Positions 46,981 through 61,126 of a stretch of DNA of 64,000 nucleotides are shown piece after piece (the first letter of the stretch is position 1; the number at the start of each line of letters is the position of its first letter). The stretch covers positions 992,001-1,056,000 of the forward strand of contig JBAJFG010000621.1 of the NCBI GenBank assembly GCA_037903475.1, in the 5' to 3' direction. The position numbers were made by a program, and so were the translations under genes. The notes below the pieces were generated by a model, which searched no databases, had not been told where the DNA came from, and saw nothing but the letters and a program-made list of their open reading frames with translations. Source of the stretch: Ancylostoma caninum. Taxonomy: Eukaryota > Nematoda > Chromadorea > Rhabditida > Ancylostomatidae.

Positions 46981-49900
46981 GCGAAGGCTCTGCTATGGGT
47001 GGCCTGACACGCCTCAGACCCACCTCGCCTTTCAATTATCCGTCTGCAGTCGCCTCTTATCACCCCGTCCGAATCTGCTCACCAAGTGCTTGACTTCGCC
47101 GCCAGCGCGTCTATTTGCCGCATATCATCCGCGCTTCAGGGTGTTTTCCTCGCGAATCGACTGTTCGCAGATTCTGCGGTTGATTGGTCAGCCGATTTTA
47201 CTCGGAGAATTTTTCTTAGCGATGTTGAACTCTTTTCAGAACTATTCTAAACTTCGCGCTTGTTTCCTGAAATCTAACAATTCTCCAAAAAAAAATTGTT
47301 GAAGAACCTTTTTTGGCTGTGAAATCTGTGATCTGAAAATCTTCTGCGACCAAAGATTTCCGTGGATTCTTACTAGCCTTTAACTGTACTTCGTCGAGCC
47401 TTTCTTTTGCCAGATTGCTATCCTTTCTCATTTATTTTTCATTTTTCTTCGGATGTCATCATTGAAACTTAAGATCACGCTCTTCCACCAATTCATTCGC
47501 AAGTTCCTCATGCCATTTAATTCAGGCATTCACTGATTTTCAGAACGTTAGCCGCCTATCCTGGCTTTATTGTAAGCCATCAATACATACAGAGCTCTCA
47601 AGAAGATGCGAGAAAATCTGTGAAACTCGGCGTGTTACAACATAGATGCATGTCCTTTTAAATACAATTTTCAGACATAAATACACAGCTTCTTCTCAGT
47701 TCAAAACTGGTTGTGTTCACGTCTCTTCCTGAAAAATCTCCGGGCATCTATAACTAAGTTAAACTTCCTGCTAAAAAAGCCGTCGTGTAGTCCGCTGTAA
47801 ATCGTTTTCCAATTTTTACGCATTCCCCGAGGAAATTTTACCCATACTGCGACCTTCACATTCTATTTGTTCCTTTTTCCATCTGTATATTCCCTTATTT
47901 GTTCACTCATCCTTTTGATCACTCATTTATCTGACCACTTGTTTATTCATTTATTTGCTGATTATGTATACTCTAGAGTGTTGGTGAAGCGAGGTTGAGC
48001 GGGAGCAGGAAAGCAATATGATGCCCGTTCAAAAGACTGAAAAAGAAAAAAACATCATAACCTAACGTGGATAAAGAAAAAATACATAGTAGACGGTGAT
48101 TGCGGTTTCCCAGTGTTCTTGAGAAAAGGCGGGAGAATCCGTTCCTACAATTTGCCTTGTATTTGGTACCCTTTAGAGTAGTATTGGTGTTGTAGAATGG
48201 TTGTAGAAGTTTGGAGATCCTATCGTGGTCAGGAAACTTCAATGAGCTTCCCCTCCTTCATATCGATGACTTGGGATGAGTAGAGCATTCGCGGAAGTCG
48301 TTAGAGGTCGTTTAAATTGCAAATAAGCACTTTGTGAGAACTTGGAAAAAGACTTAATCTAGTACGTTCCGTGAGTTCCCATTCCGTACCATTTATTCCT
48401 TAGGGGTCATATAACTAAAGACAGTGTACCACTCGTTCCGCGGGTTGGAGATATCAACATATCCTGGCTCTACTCGCCACGCGGATTCCAAAAAAAAACA
48501 GTAAGGATCATGAGATTGGCGAAAACCCCGTATTCGGGAGGGTACAATGTGCAGATTTCGTGGAGCACTTGGGCGGAGCGGTCCATTAGTGCTGGCTGCC
48601 CCCCACGGTTACGGCATTGGCTAACACGTCTTGACCTGTCCTATCGATAAGACCAGCGGTTACACGCTCAACTCAGCTCGGGAGACTCTTCCAGATTCCG
48701 TCCCGAAAAACGTTTAAAAACGGGTTCAAACACCGTTTTTTGATATTTTGTGTATACCACTGGATTCGCCCTGTCGACGAGATTCAGAAACTGCCAAAGG
48801 TCAAGCACGAAGACGAGGTGGGGCCTACCTTCAGGTGCAGTCATTTGACCAGGAGACCTGAAATGTCATTTGTTTTGCAGCGATGGAACATCGGCAATGG
48901 GTGTGAAGGCTCTTCTACCTTGAGATGACAGTTTTGTATGAGGAGGCGAAGTGGCAAGTGAAAGGTTATCTTATGTCTAAGATCGATTTGACTCGGGAAA
49001 GGGAAATGAGGAAAGAAAAGCGCAGTGGTGTTACGGACTCAGAAATGTGGACACTAGCTACATTCATAGTTCTCGGACAACGATGACCAATATGTATTTT
49101 TTTTATCAGACAGGATCGGACTCCGATGCACTATAAATGCATCTATTGTTTAACATTCGTCGAGAAATCTAACACGAATGGAATGGAGATCTTTTGCAAA
49201 ATGCCATGGGCTCAAAGAATCCAATTCACTTAAGAAGTCTCAAGTGAACTTATCTCCTTGCTGAAGCGTTTTAGTACTACGTTTTTGTAGGACTCCAGAG
49301 ATTCTAGCCTTACATCCTGCCTCGGTCACCTCCCTAGTTTCCGTTGCATAACTCACACTGATCACGATTCGTTTCGATGTTCTTGATATGTTATGATTTG
49401 CTCAGTTGATGCTACTAACGCTTCAGCATTATGATCGCAGTCACACACAGTTATACCATATATTTGTTCCTATCCCACCCAGTCACTGATCGGATCTGCC
49501 GGGTGCGGCATGTGGAGCTTGGCTTGGTTGACGGACCTACTAAGTTGGTATCCGGAGCCCCGATATACCTCTCTGACGGACTTGCGGTGTTGGCGGCCAC
49601 CGCTCTTCTTTGCCTTGCCACCCACAGCCTTCCACCTACCCATCACCCCATAGAATTTTCACCCGTTTATATCCTGTTCATTGTAACTTTCTTGTTCTGA
49701 TTTTTCTGGTTTTTTGTTTACTTATCAGAGAGTTTCTAGTCTACTGCTCTAAATGCTGTTACACTTGGACTGATAATAAATCATCACCATCATCGTGTTA
49801 ATCTCATTTGTGGTTCTTTTCCATTGGTCTTATCCTCCTCATTCATACTTTTCACTCAACCATTGTCCCTGTGATATCCATTTGCGATCTCGCAAAAAAC

Positions 49901-52900
49901 TTCGATTGACATGACGCTGTCAGCAGTTTTTCCGCAGCTTTTCCCCAAGGGATCGCTGAAGTATCTTCATGCATCATGTAAAAGTGTGCAGTTCTGATCT
50001 GCAACTAAACAACTGCGAATTATAAGGAGTTCCCAGAACCCGCGTACCTGTTTGTTGCGATAATGACATGTAATTACTGCACTAGGACTGAAGTCTAGCT
50101 TCCATGAAACGGGATGTTTGTGCAAAATCGCGTTTAATTATAGTTCTTTGTGTGCGTGCATAATTCCTGCAAAGATTAGATATTTTCCTACTCTCCAAAG
50201 GGTTTTTTTCAGAAGTGCATTATGCGTGGATACTGCGAAATATTTATACGAAAAGCCTAGGATTCAAATCGCTTATGCACATAATTTCAAAGGAAAAAGA
50301 GCGCTGAGCGCCAAATCGATGCACGAATCTGGTTGTTTGCTTCTTAAGCAGCCGTCTTCCTCGTACCTTGAACGGTCGGATATATCATTCGTAATTTAGA
50401 TGTTGTTTATTTGGACAGTAAACGAAAGCTTCCACTAGAATATGTGGCTTCACGTGTTTTCTCTGAAAATTCCAAAATGTGAAGGTGTTTGGCAATCTGT
50501 AATGAACACCCCAGTGGTCGAGGCCCGCCAGCATGCATCATCTGCTGAAAAAGGTTGGAACAGAAAACAGAACGGGTCAGGCGAATGTCAGAACAGTGAT
50601 GAGGTGAAATCTACGGATGCGCAGACAATCAGAGCACCACGTTGCATGCGGTACAACGGGTGTGTGAGTCTCCACCCCTAGCGTCGCTTGTGTACAACCT
50701 ACTACATATTCATAGATAATTTAAAAATGTCACTTCAAAGGCCAGTCATTAATTAAAGGTCGTTTCGGAGTGTTTCTAGTCTTCGGCGCAGGTCTAAGGA
50801 CTGAAGTTGGATTTGGACGTGTAAAATACGCAGAATGCTTGCTCTTCTATGAGCAATATTCTTGTTACGAACCCACGGCGACGTTACTGTCTGGGCTGTC
50901 CACGAGAATAGAACATCGTATATTCAGCGATCTTCGCGCACATTCCAGCAGACTTTGCTTAATTTTCTGGAAAATTCGTGGAAACTGCCGAGCTCCTTCC
51001 GAATATTTGGTGGGGCTCTTGGGGACAGTTCTCCCGGAAACGCAGACCGAGATTTCTTCCTCTTACAATCCAAAATTAACCATCATTCGTTGACTGGACC
51101 TTCCATGAAATCATCATTTATATTACTGGGAATTTAGGAGATCAAGGCCCGTGTCCAAAACAGTGGTGGTGGCAAGAAAATGACGGTGGTTACATATCCG
51201 CTTCCACCTGTCTTTATCCACTGTGTCATCCACCTATTCGTTCTGTGGCGGAAATCTGGTGTTGGCGCCAGTAGAAGGGAATACATGATGGATCTGATTG
51301 AGGATTCATATCAGCCGGATAAAAACGGCTAAACGACTTGGTACACACGTGGATCAATGCATATGCTTTGACTAGATAGCGGATTTTCTAAACCACCAAC
51401 ACATCTCTCACAGACGCGTTTATCCAACTGGTAAAGCAAGGCGGATACGGGTCAAGGTTTATTCGGTTTTCATGTTATTATTATTATAGTTCCTTTTAGT
51501 TCACTTTCGTGTTGATTGAATAAATTTAGTTACTGAGCATCAGATGATGTACTAATGAAAAGAAAACGTAATTTAAACTACATAGTTAACCCTGAGGAGA
51601 ACTATAATTCTTCCGGTAGACAGTACCGAAACGTCTGGAGTATAAACACGGCGCGCAGCACTTTCTGTATAACACCTCGGCTACGAGCGCTATTCACGGC
51701 TCTCCAAGTCGTCCGGGATGTTCAGGATGCGAACAGCCAGCATGCGAGGCGTAATCTGTGTTTATCGTCTGCGTGCCGCATCGCGCGGTGACGCTCGTCC
51801 GTCTAGTCGTAATTGTCCTAGTAATGCATAGACGATGAATGTCCTCGCCTCCTCGTCTTCCCGGCTTTTTCATCACTTTAGAACTCTTGAACTTTGACCT
51901 CTGCTCAAGTGAGGTGATTTTTCCCAAGAGTACTTACTAATTCCCTGAGAAGCCATGATTTTTCTTATTTTCTTCGTAGTGCATATGGTGCAGAAACTCA
52001 CAATTTATGCTTTTGAATACATAGAATAGAACATTTTAATGTTGCGCAAGTAAGCAGGGATAAAACTGACTGAAAACTACAAAATGTTGTGGTTCTAAAA
52101 AGACTTTGAAATTCAAATTGTCACCGAAATAAAAAAAGGAAAGCCATAGGGAGCAACAGCCGGAAGGAACGGCAGAGGAGTCGCTTGCGGAGTACCAGGC
52201 GATCGGAGCCATGCTATTTAGCATGCTTACACCAGGAAATTTACCGCGTTGCACCAAGATGCGGCGCGTGCCACTAAGTCAGCCTGGTTGACGTCGTCCC
52301 CGAAGCCAATGAAGTTCAGCAATTTGTAATATATTCTTATATTTTGAGTCTAGCATTTTTTGCACATATCATAAAATTGGAAAGTAACTATTCCTTAAGC
52401 GGTTTTTTCTTCGTTACCCTATGAATTACCATTGGTATTTTTGCCACTATTTTTGGATCTGTGGTTCTAAAAAGATCTCGAATGTGCTTCATCAGTGTTT
52501 TGGAAGCGCTGCTGCAATTTTCCAGAAAAAAAAAAACAATGCGATTAGGCAGATACTGGTGAAACCCCGGTGGTAGTCCTGTGATAGGCGCAATAAAGCG
52601 TTTGTTTATGTTTCAAAAGTCGTCCTTTATTTGCACTTTTAATTTCACAAGTCAAATTGAATTCGTCTACGTATGCGCCAATTTGTAAAACGTATTTCTG
52701 CTGATTCCAATTATTGGAGGCGTTTGTCGCGATGTTGGGGGCGTACAAACTTGGGACCGGCAACATTTCATGAAGGTTTTAATCTCTGAAGCTCTGATTT
52801 TTCAATAATCGTTCTCTCATTCGCGAGCTTTTTACTTGAACAAGTATGTATCCAAGCCCTTTCTTCGTCTGGGAGAATCCCAAACGCAAAAAAAAATTTA

Positions 52901-53190
52901 AAAAAAAACAAGGGATGCGTGGCACTATTTCTTGCAAGAGATAACCTTGCATTAGGAAGCGATGTTTGGGATTCGCATGAATGTGTTTTCGAGTGTGTGC
53001 ATGAAATACGCATGAGAAGTCACATGTTTGTACCTTGTTGGTAACGAAGAGTTTGTCAAGTTCAAGGATTGTATACGGTCCTTAACTTGAATCCTTCCAC
53101 CCGTGATTGCAGGGTCTTGATACAAAACTAGTTATAATATATATTTTATCCTTATAACATTATTAGTAGTTATTATATAAAACAGGAGGA
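46981..53190. other. Gene-poor stretch
   Basis: Apart from the possible Tc fragment at 47216-47431, I saw no splice-consistent gene. ORFs at 50770-51137 overlap in two frames and show no family. 49500-49800 ends in TAATAAATCATCACCATCATC, which could be the 3' tail of a non-LTR retrotransposon, but no reverse transcriptase motif lies upstream. Confidence 0.35.
47216..47431 (-). pseudogene. Possible Tc1-type transposase N-terminal fragment
   Basis: A 71-codon minus-strand frame reads LKASKNPRKSLVAEDFQI, resembling the first helix-turn-helix of nematode and insect Tc-type transposases, where KNPRRSxRxxAxxF-like strings are common. No catalytic region or inverted ends were found nearby. It could be a relic or a chance ORF. 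Confidence 0.3.
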
Positions 53191-53196
53191 GGGTTG

Positions 53197-53368
53197 CACG
53201 AGATACGTTCCCCAACCACGGCCAGAGCTTGCCGCGCACCGCGAGTCCTCTCGCTCTCTGCGTCTCTGATTACTAACGGGTCCCTGTACTGCCTCCACCC
53301 ACCACCCTCCTGTCTATGCCCTAGCCCCGCGCGGCCGCCGCAGCGCAGGTGGGGAACGTATCTCATGT
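53197..53368. repeat. ~170-bp GC-rich inverted-repeat element
   Basis: GAGATACGTTCCCCA at 53200-53214 is the exact complement of TGGGGAACGTATCTC at 53350-53364. The interior is unusually GC-rich (CCCCGCGCGGCCGCCGCAGC). It looks like a small TIR element; no target duplication was identified. Confidence 0.6.
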
Positions 53369-54063
53369 AATCCAGGAGGAGAAGGGGCGTGGCTCCGTGA
53401 GGAGCAAGGGGGAGGGGATAGCCGCCGGTCGCCGGGCCATCCCCCGCTCATCTGATCGCTTGGCTCCGCCCACGTCAACTTGTGGGCTCGACAAACTGAA
53501 GTTTGTATGGCGCGAATTTGCTGCAAATTGAACGGCACTCACGGCTTTTCTTCATTTTTCCAGGTCAAACTGAGCCTTTGACCTGAAAAAAGTCCCAGAA
53601 TGTGTATATGTTCTTTCGCTGTCGAACTCGATATTCTTTAGCAAATGAGAGGTCACGTGATCTCATAAAGGCACCACTAAATAATAATAACCCTGATGAA
53701 ACTGCCCTCATGCGGTGAATGCAACTTTGCCCTTAATTTTATTACACCTTAACTGAGTTATAGTAGCTCTAATAGACTTTTATGTACGTAGTACTACCCA
53801 ACCACAGTTCTGGTAGAAAAAAAATCGGATCTGTCACCATAGAGAGCTGTGATCAATCCATGAATTGATTTATGTGCAGCTGTAAATTTCCCATTTTTCA
53901 TTTTCTTTTCACTTCATTCTCCACTCCTTCAAGCGTGAGTAAATACAAGTTGTGCTTTAAGTGAAAATGCATTCTTCCCTAAAGATTTGCTTTATTGTTT
54001 TCACCTTATTTGTAATGCAGTTTGTGCACTTCTATTTTTATTTATGATAGATAAGAAGGCTTC

Positions 54064-54384
54064 TTAATGAATTCTGCTACCTTCGACTACATCTATAACA
54101 ATGCTGTCCTGCAGAAACTCTATACAGTACGTAGGAAATGAAAAAAATTGTAGTTCTCTCAGCAGTTCAGTCTTTACTTTCCTTATGAGTTCACCTTCAG
54201 AGCAAACTCTTTTCTACCTTACTCTAAATTTCTAGCAGTAACCTTGAAGCCTCACTTTTCATGACTTACCGCTCATTGTCCAAATTCCATCCAAGTGTTT
54301 GCTCTCGAAAATGTGGGCAAATGGCAAATTGTTGATTTGCGCCAGATGCGTGCTTACGTTTGAGGTAAGCGCGTCTGAGATTTG
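54064..54384 (-). CDS. Possible last two exons of an unrecognised gene
   Basis: Exon 54384-54270 runs from a strong acceptor (TTTCTTTCCAG) to a consensus donor (AGCG/GTAAGTC) and reads QISDALTSNVSTHLAQINNL at its start. It ends in phase 1 and joins exon 54119-54064, which reads EFLQDSIVIDVVEGSRIH and then TAA. An AATAAA on the minus strand (54042-54037) follows 22 nt after the stop, fitting a 3' end. A competing frame is open through the first exon and upstream exons were not found, so this is tentative. No protein family recognised. Confidence 0.33.
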
Positions 54385-54490
54385 CTGGAAAGAAATTTGT
54401 ACGAGCTATCCTAACGATGACGCTGATTACGAACTCAGCTAGCCCTAAACCTGCGCGCGGAGGCAGGGTAAAAACCAGAGTTTTTTGCAT

Positions 54491-54517
54491 TTGCGTGCGT
54501 GCGTGCATGCGTGCGTC
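54491..54517 (+). repeat. (GCGT)n microsatellite
   Basis: About six GCGT units with one GCAT variant, just upstream (minus strand) of the possible exon at 54384. Confidence 0.9.
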
Positions 54518-55986
54518 TGCCATAGCAAGCCGGCAGAATAGCTGTTAGCCCGTGACGGAGATGGAAAAGGGAAATTTAAGGACTACTAGCACCGTAGATG
54601 AATTTTGTTCAAGAAATGTAAACGGCATGAACACGGAGGGCCTGTACTCACCCTCAGTGGCATATTATTAAAAATGGGATTATGTGCGTCATCAGACAAG
54701 GGAGACTAGAGTCAACGTCAGCAAAGCGGACTTGGCGGCGCGCGACGCTTCTCCTTGCGGCGCGGCAAACCTCTCCTCTATGTACGTTTATGAACAGATG
54801 CGCTACAGACCTGCTTTTGCTGTTCGGCACAGTACCACGACATATTGTGCTGGACTATCCCGATTGATGCCTCAGCACTGATTGAGAGCGGTGGACCAAT
54901 TTGCTTTTGATAGATATTGATTATTCACCTAATAACCCTGTGATTCCGTCATTTTATGTTTTTCTTGTCACAAAATGATTGGCACTTCGTTCCTGTGACG
55001 AATTAGCTAGAAATGTTTCCGTAGTGGTCCTCTTTTTAGACATCAATCCAATGCATTCGAAGTTCAGAGAGACCAGCAGTCAATTCCTATAAATTAAGAG
55101 AGAGGGATGAAGAGCAAAGCCCAGCCACGCCTCAAGTGCTTCCTTCTGTGCCTGTCCGACTGCATAGTTGTCGACATCAGTTACCTATTTGTGGAAAAGT
55201 GCGTCTAATCCGCCAGCGTCCGTCATTACGTAGGTGCGAGACATAGATCTTGCAGTATCACGTCAGCAGCAGAAGTGTGGTGTCGTTGACGATGATTTAG
55301 GTGGAGTTGTTTACTGCCTGGAGGAAGCTGCACCTGGCTGCAACGGAAAAATCCTGTGAGCCAGGCGTGTCTACGCAAATTACTCAGGCAATTTGCTTTT
55401 CTTCCCATTGCTTTGATTTATTCGTCGTATGGGAAATTCCTCATAATTTTTCACTATCATTATGAACATTCTTCTCATGAACATCTAAGGATTGGATATC
55501 AAAAGCGATGGTACTAAATGGGACAAAGCGCTGAACTCTAACTAGATACCAGCAAACGGTCCAACCTTTGTTACGTTGGAGAATTTCTTCAGAGATCCAA
55601 TCCGGGGGTGTCAGAACCCTCGCTAGATAACGTTTATTTGTCTTTCCAATGCTGGAAAATATTTTTTACCCTTGGATCTATGAATTCAAATATTCAGCGA
55701 GAACATTGGCTTTTGAGAGCTCGCGCTCCTTTTTTCCTTTCCCTTTCATTTACGTCCATTTTTTGTTTTTAGATTTATTAGTACATGCATCACTTTAAGA
55801 GTGACTCTGACAACGGGAAAAATGGCAATGCAGTGCATGTATAATAAATGAAAGATAATAGAAAACCCAGTTTGAAAGCTCAACTTGCGATTGAAACAAT
55901 TAATATGTAGAGTGAATGAATAAAATTAGTAGTAATTATGATTTTACTAGCAATTGTAGTAATAATGTAGACTATATACATGTGTA

Positions 55987-56526
55987 TTGGGCAATAAGTT
56001 CGTGCGGTTTTTTTTTGAACTCGATTTTTTGCGAGGATTCGAGCTAACCCTAACAGCCTTTCATAGGTCATCTTGTAGTCTCGTTCTGCTCTCTACAAAA
56101 ATTATAACCAATCTCCCCAATTCCCGCTACTTCTCGTTTTCTGCCGCATGAAATGTGACCCTGTGACCCTCCAGTTAGACAAGAGCGTACTTCTCCGACA
56201 CCTCCACCTGTTCTACTACAATAGTGGAACAAATGCAGCTCAAGCTGTTGGGGATGTTAACAGCGTCTAAATGGAAGCCACTACTGTTGAATGGACAACA
56301 CAGAAGAGGATATCTGCTCTAGAGAGGTCAATTTCGGGCTGGAGGGTGAACATTGTTCTGTACGCACAGTTCGTAGAGTTATGAGACGATTTTTCCCAAA
56401 GACCTGCTCTAGATGTGAAGAAAAGGAACTGTGGATTTTAACTTTTAAGAAACCCAAGTTCAACTAATCCACTTCGTGAAAGTACATTGAATGCTCAGAA
56501 AAACCGCACAAACTTATCGCTTAACC
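55987..56526 (+). mobile_element. Deleted mariner (family F2), second copy, ~540 bp
   Basis: Matches the copy at 32220-32757 end to end: GCAATAAGTTCGTGCG at the left, AACCGCACAAACTTAT at the right, and the shared interior TTTCATAGGTCATCTTGTAG and GTTAACAGC. The outer left terminus has lost about 5 bp. TA flanks both sides. Two independent copies with the same internal deletion mean the deleted form itself was mobilised. Confidence 0.75.
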
Positions 56527-59300
56527 TATGGCATGGATAACGATGTTGCCTAGAAAACCAGCAGTTGACACATGCACCATTCTGTGGTGAGTTAACAGTA
56601 TCAGAGCTGAACGCCGTTCTGGACGAGTTTTCTAGCGATTTTTGTTTTTCTCAAGAATTGGCTGTGGAGTTATGTTGCTTTACTGCTCATGTCTACAGTT
56701 TGTTTCAAAGGCGCTGAGCATCCGTGCATATCGCCTGTTTTCTCGTCACTCTCTCCAATTTCTGCGCACTTCCTCGCGCTCTGCTTCTCTATGACCTCTC
56801 CGCAACTACATATTTTCCTCAGTGGAACTGATTATACATCGCAGTATTATCAAACTTCTGTGCCAAGCTAGAAGCTTGTATATTCCAGATTCTTCGGACG
56901 AGTTACCAGTTCATGCAAGGTGGCCAAGAAGGCATGTATGGGAAATTTCTATGAGTAACAAATAAATTAATAATAAATAACATTTACACAACATAACTGC
57001 ATGATATGATAGAGCAGTATCGTTAACGGAGGTTAGGTTTAAGTAGGTGAACCATCGTTGTACATGTCATTTGGTCTCCTTGGGGACAACACATTCTGTT
57101 TACCGGCTTGATCTTCCTGTTATTCAGCCTGTGCTTTTTAGGGTATCATATCCCTGCATGAGCTCAAGTCAAGGTCTAGTTCTCATAATTGCACATACAT
57201 CGTCATAGTCAACTTTTTAAAAACGGCGGGCAATCGCTGACGATCTTTTAGCCACTCAAGTCGAAATTTTAAATTATTGAGCTACGAAGGGTGTTTTGTT
57301 TTGAATACCATAGGTTTTCAAGCGCAAAAAATCAGTCACATTAGTGGAGATTCCACGAAAGCAAGACACATCCGGCTTTTGATCCCTCGCACATCTGAAA
57401 TCCTCGGCCATCCATCGCTGCTCCCCTTATCTTTACGAGCCGCTTCGTCGAAAACCACAACAACCCACTATTATTTGATGTTGAAGTTGGTTGCTGGCGC
57501 GTTTCTACACCATATTTATGCTTGAGCAGTGGTAATTTATGCGTCGGCTGCTTCGCAGAATCACGATGGACGCGCGGGCCTCCTGGGAGCGATCGGCCCT
57601 CGCGGCCAATCATTGTCACTAACGGGCCGCGGAGCGAGCGCGCGGCTATTATCCAGTCGTTCACATTCTCAGATCGCATCAATCATACAGAGTAAGGAAG
57701 GCATTGTTGTTAGTACGCTCGTACTTACGCGTCATCACAGTGACACCAGGAAGTGCACTTGGCGGAGGACCTGGGCAAGGAGGCCTTTGCTTTAAAGTCA
57801 GCTCGCTCGTTGGACAAACAAAATAACAAGCACGTTAGGGAGACGCTGGTTAATGTTGATGGACTGTGTTGCTGCCTAGATGCAGTGGTATTACGGTATA
57901 TTCGTTGCTGGAACCGCAAAATAGCGAAGGAGGATCAGGAGGCGAACTTCTGACATATCAGAGCTAGCCGACAACTTTGCAAAACCATCTTTCCTTTGGT
58001 TGAGAAGTCTGTCACCGAATTTTTTCTCATGTTTCGATGGTTTTCGCTTAACTAAAGCTGCATTAATAGTGCATCGGAGTCCGGATAACAAAAGATACGT
58101 ATTGATCATCGTCAGAAGAGAATCGATACGTACATATTTTTCGTTCCGACCCGATTGGAATTCGATGCACTATAACCACAAATTAAGGAGTGGTACTACC
58201 GTAATCCTCCACTACAGTATGTCAACAACTTATAAAGTGTGCAACAAGGTGTTCCTCGAAGTTTTCAAGCTAATAACAATAGTTATAACTGGTATCTCTG
58301 AAGAGCATCTATTGCTTACTAGAATTCAAAATTAGGGCACAATTCTTTCTCCGTCATTATCTAGAGAAATGAGCCAGTGAACAGTGTTGGCCAATCGTAA
58401 GCAAGGTGAGGACACGCCAACCGAGTGCGTTCTCCAGTTGTCCTTTAGGAAATATGATAATTCAAACGCTACTTATAGCCATTCCTAATCACAGTCAAAA
58501 TATTTGCAGTTTGCAAGTACGGCAATTTTATGCGGCTATGGAAAATGTGAATGTAGTAACGTTTATACCTTGAAAATTGCAAAATTGTACTAAGCCTGAA
58601 CAACAGTCCACTCTTCATGCAGCCGGATGCTTGATTTATGGCCGCCTGTAACCTCCAGCCGAGCAATTGTCCTTGGGTTCAACCGCAAGTGATCAAACAA
58701 CGGACCCTCAATTGTTCTGTTGGGTTGGCCGAACGGACACTTTTTCGAGTGGAAACCAGCTGAAGGATCAACTCTATTTGTACTAATCCCGAGATTTAGA
58801 ATACGCAGCGATTTTCGGGTGCGGAGCAAAATGAGGCAAGAAAGGGCGCGCCACGTTCGCATGATTGCTTAGATCAAACCCCCTCCCCGCCCATCACGAC
58901 CAACTTTGCGGGCGATGTCACCCTAGCCGCTCACGAAGTATTTAAATCTGAGTGGGGCATCTGGCACCGAAGGGCGGGAAGACACCTCCCTCTTTTGCCT
59001 CATAGTGCACCACACCCACGATTTTAAGGAGAATGTATGGCACTGGAAACTCTGCATCACGACAAGAGATATGTACAGACGCTATTACACAGTTCTTCGA
59101 CGCAATACTGTATACTATTGTGCCAAAGTGCTACTTACTAATATAATTTTCTTATTATGATTACGTACACGTCTACAGCTACTCTACTAATGCCGTTGCT
59201 GTTGTTTTCAAATTCGGGTGGAAAACCCTGTGAAGCATATAGAGCAGCCTGTCACATCCCCCACCCCCTCCCTCTCCTCGTAGGATTACCGTCCCGTACC
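56527..59300. other. Gene-poor stretch
   Basis: ORFs of 60-113 codons overlap on both strands around 57277-57953 and 58000-58335 with no family resemblance. A GC-rich patch at 57577-57650 has loose palindromic structure. Nothing further supported. Confidence 0.35.
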
Positions 59301-59320
59301 ATTGATTCCACCACATTCTT

Positions 59321-59360
59321 GATTGATTGATTGATTGATTGATTGACTGATTGATTGATT
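59321..59360 (+). repeat. (GATT)n microsatellite
   Basis: About ten GATT units with one GACT variant. Confidence 0.95.
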
Positions 59361-60965
59361 CATTCATATGCTGCATCCATTATTTTTATGGTAGCAGTGC
59401 CGATGGTTGATATCCTGCAGCAACAAAAGTGTTTTTACTCCGCGAGCAACTCGGGTGTAATAATTGCCTACCACTTTATGTTACCTACCATATATAAACA
59501 CGATTCTGCACGATGGGACTGTGAAAATTGACGCCAGTGCAGACCATCGCCGTAGAGCGCGTTTAGTCACAACAATAAAACAGCGAACAATATACCATCG
59601 CGTTCCCACAAAGAGATATTGACAATTTCCTGACCCTGACACGCTGATTCCAGTGCTTACCTTTAAACGCATCCGGAAGAATTTCAACCCCATTTTTCCG
59701 AAAGAGACTTCTGCAAGGTTTTTGATCCATACTGATTTAGCAATCCTTAAGTCACTGTTGACATTATTGATTGAACAGGATAAAACATGTTGATCAAAAT
59801 AGTAGCTGTAGTGGACAGCCAGCACATTTAAGAGCGATCGGCCTACCGTCTCCCAGGAATAAAATCTTTTGCTTGTTCAGAAACGGGGTCTCCTTCAGTT
59901 TTGTGATTTTTGTGGTGTTGTTAGAATCAGCGTGGGAAGATAGTTCAGGATCAGCCCGATTTCCCCAACGAGGAAGGCGAGCTGAGATATTACCTTTGAG
60001 GAGGAGCTCTTGGAAGATTAAAGTTATTTTTGTGTGCCTGGTGTTTTGCACAATTTTTGCGTCGTAAAACTGCAATCTATGCCTTTGTTTCTATTTTTAT
60101 TACTTAATGACTCACAGTAATGTAAATATTATCATCTCCCGAGCGCTGAAATTGTTTACTACAGCCATATGGCTTCTTCGGACGAAACTTCCCAACATAT
60201 GGCTTCGTTGTTATTTTGGGGACCGATCTGGAAGTCTAGAAATCTCTCGAACCATCTTTGGGAGGTTTTTTTCCTCGATGGGCGTGGCCAATGGGGGACG
60301 AAGGAGTCGGCGGCTACTTCATAGTTCAGTCTAGCTGCTCTTTTTTGTGCACTGCCGACGGCTTCGACGAAAACTTGATAAGAGACTTGTTTTTCGTTGG
60401 CTCAGCTTCAGTAACCTCCAACAAGTTCCTCATAACTAACGATTATTCTCTCTAGCAAATCTTAATTCCTTAGTAAGTGCTATATTTTTAAAAGGATCGT
60501 TCTCGTGCTGCTCTGTTTGAGTGCAGTTCTCGAGCGGAAAGTGCAGAAGATAGATTCAGCTGGTTTCCCAGCCATCCTCATAAATCCTCAAGAAAATTCT
60601 GGGAGCATCAGAAAAAGCTCCGAGATTATAGCCTCCCCAGAGGAGTGATTAATGGACAGGTTAACTTCATCTCATCTTGGGTGGGCTCTGCTGCTGCCAG
60701 TGATGATTTTATGGTGCATTCATGCACCTTAATATAGCAGAACCTCTGCTCAATTTTCTCCTGATTTTTGCATTATATGCTCTCTAAACGCTTAGCAACG
60801 ACATAATGCACAGCAGTATATTGTGATCTTTGAAAACTGCTATATTTCTGATTTTTATGTGCTCGAAAACGTTTGTTTGTACTTCCATTATTCTGTCGCT
60901 TTCTTTTTCTTTTTCTGATGTGGTATTTCTAAACATCTTCTGTAATTCCGCTGCAAACCATCCCT

Positions 60966-61126
60966 GTCGAAAAGATAGACGGATTCCGTGCCTGCGGAAA
61001 CGTGGTGGGACCCGGACGACGGATGCGGAGAGGACATGCCCAAATGAGAGGGTGCAATAGGTCCCGTCGCGATCCTACAGCCGCAACGCTGCGAGACCGC
61101 ACGCGCAATCCGTCTATCTTTTCGAC
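60966..61126. repeat. 161-bp hairpin element with perfect 20-bp inverted ends
   Basis: GTCGAAAAGATAGACGGATT (60966-60985) is the exact complement of 61107-61126, and partial pairing continues inward through CGTGCCTGCGG / GACCGCACGCG. There is no coding capacity. It is a small MITE-like foldback; no clear target duplication was seen. Confidence 0.7.

Noticed and set aside
49500..49800. Possible non-LTR retrotransposon 3' tail (ATCATCACCATCATC)
   Set aside because: No reverse transcriptase or endonuclease motif upstream and no target duplication seen.
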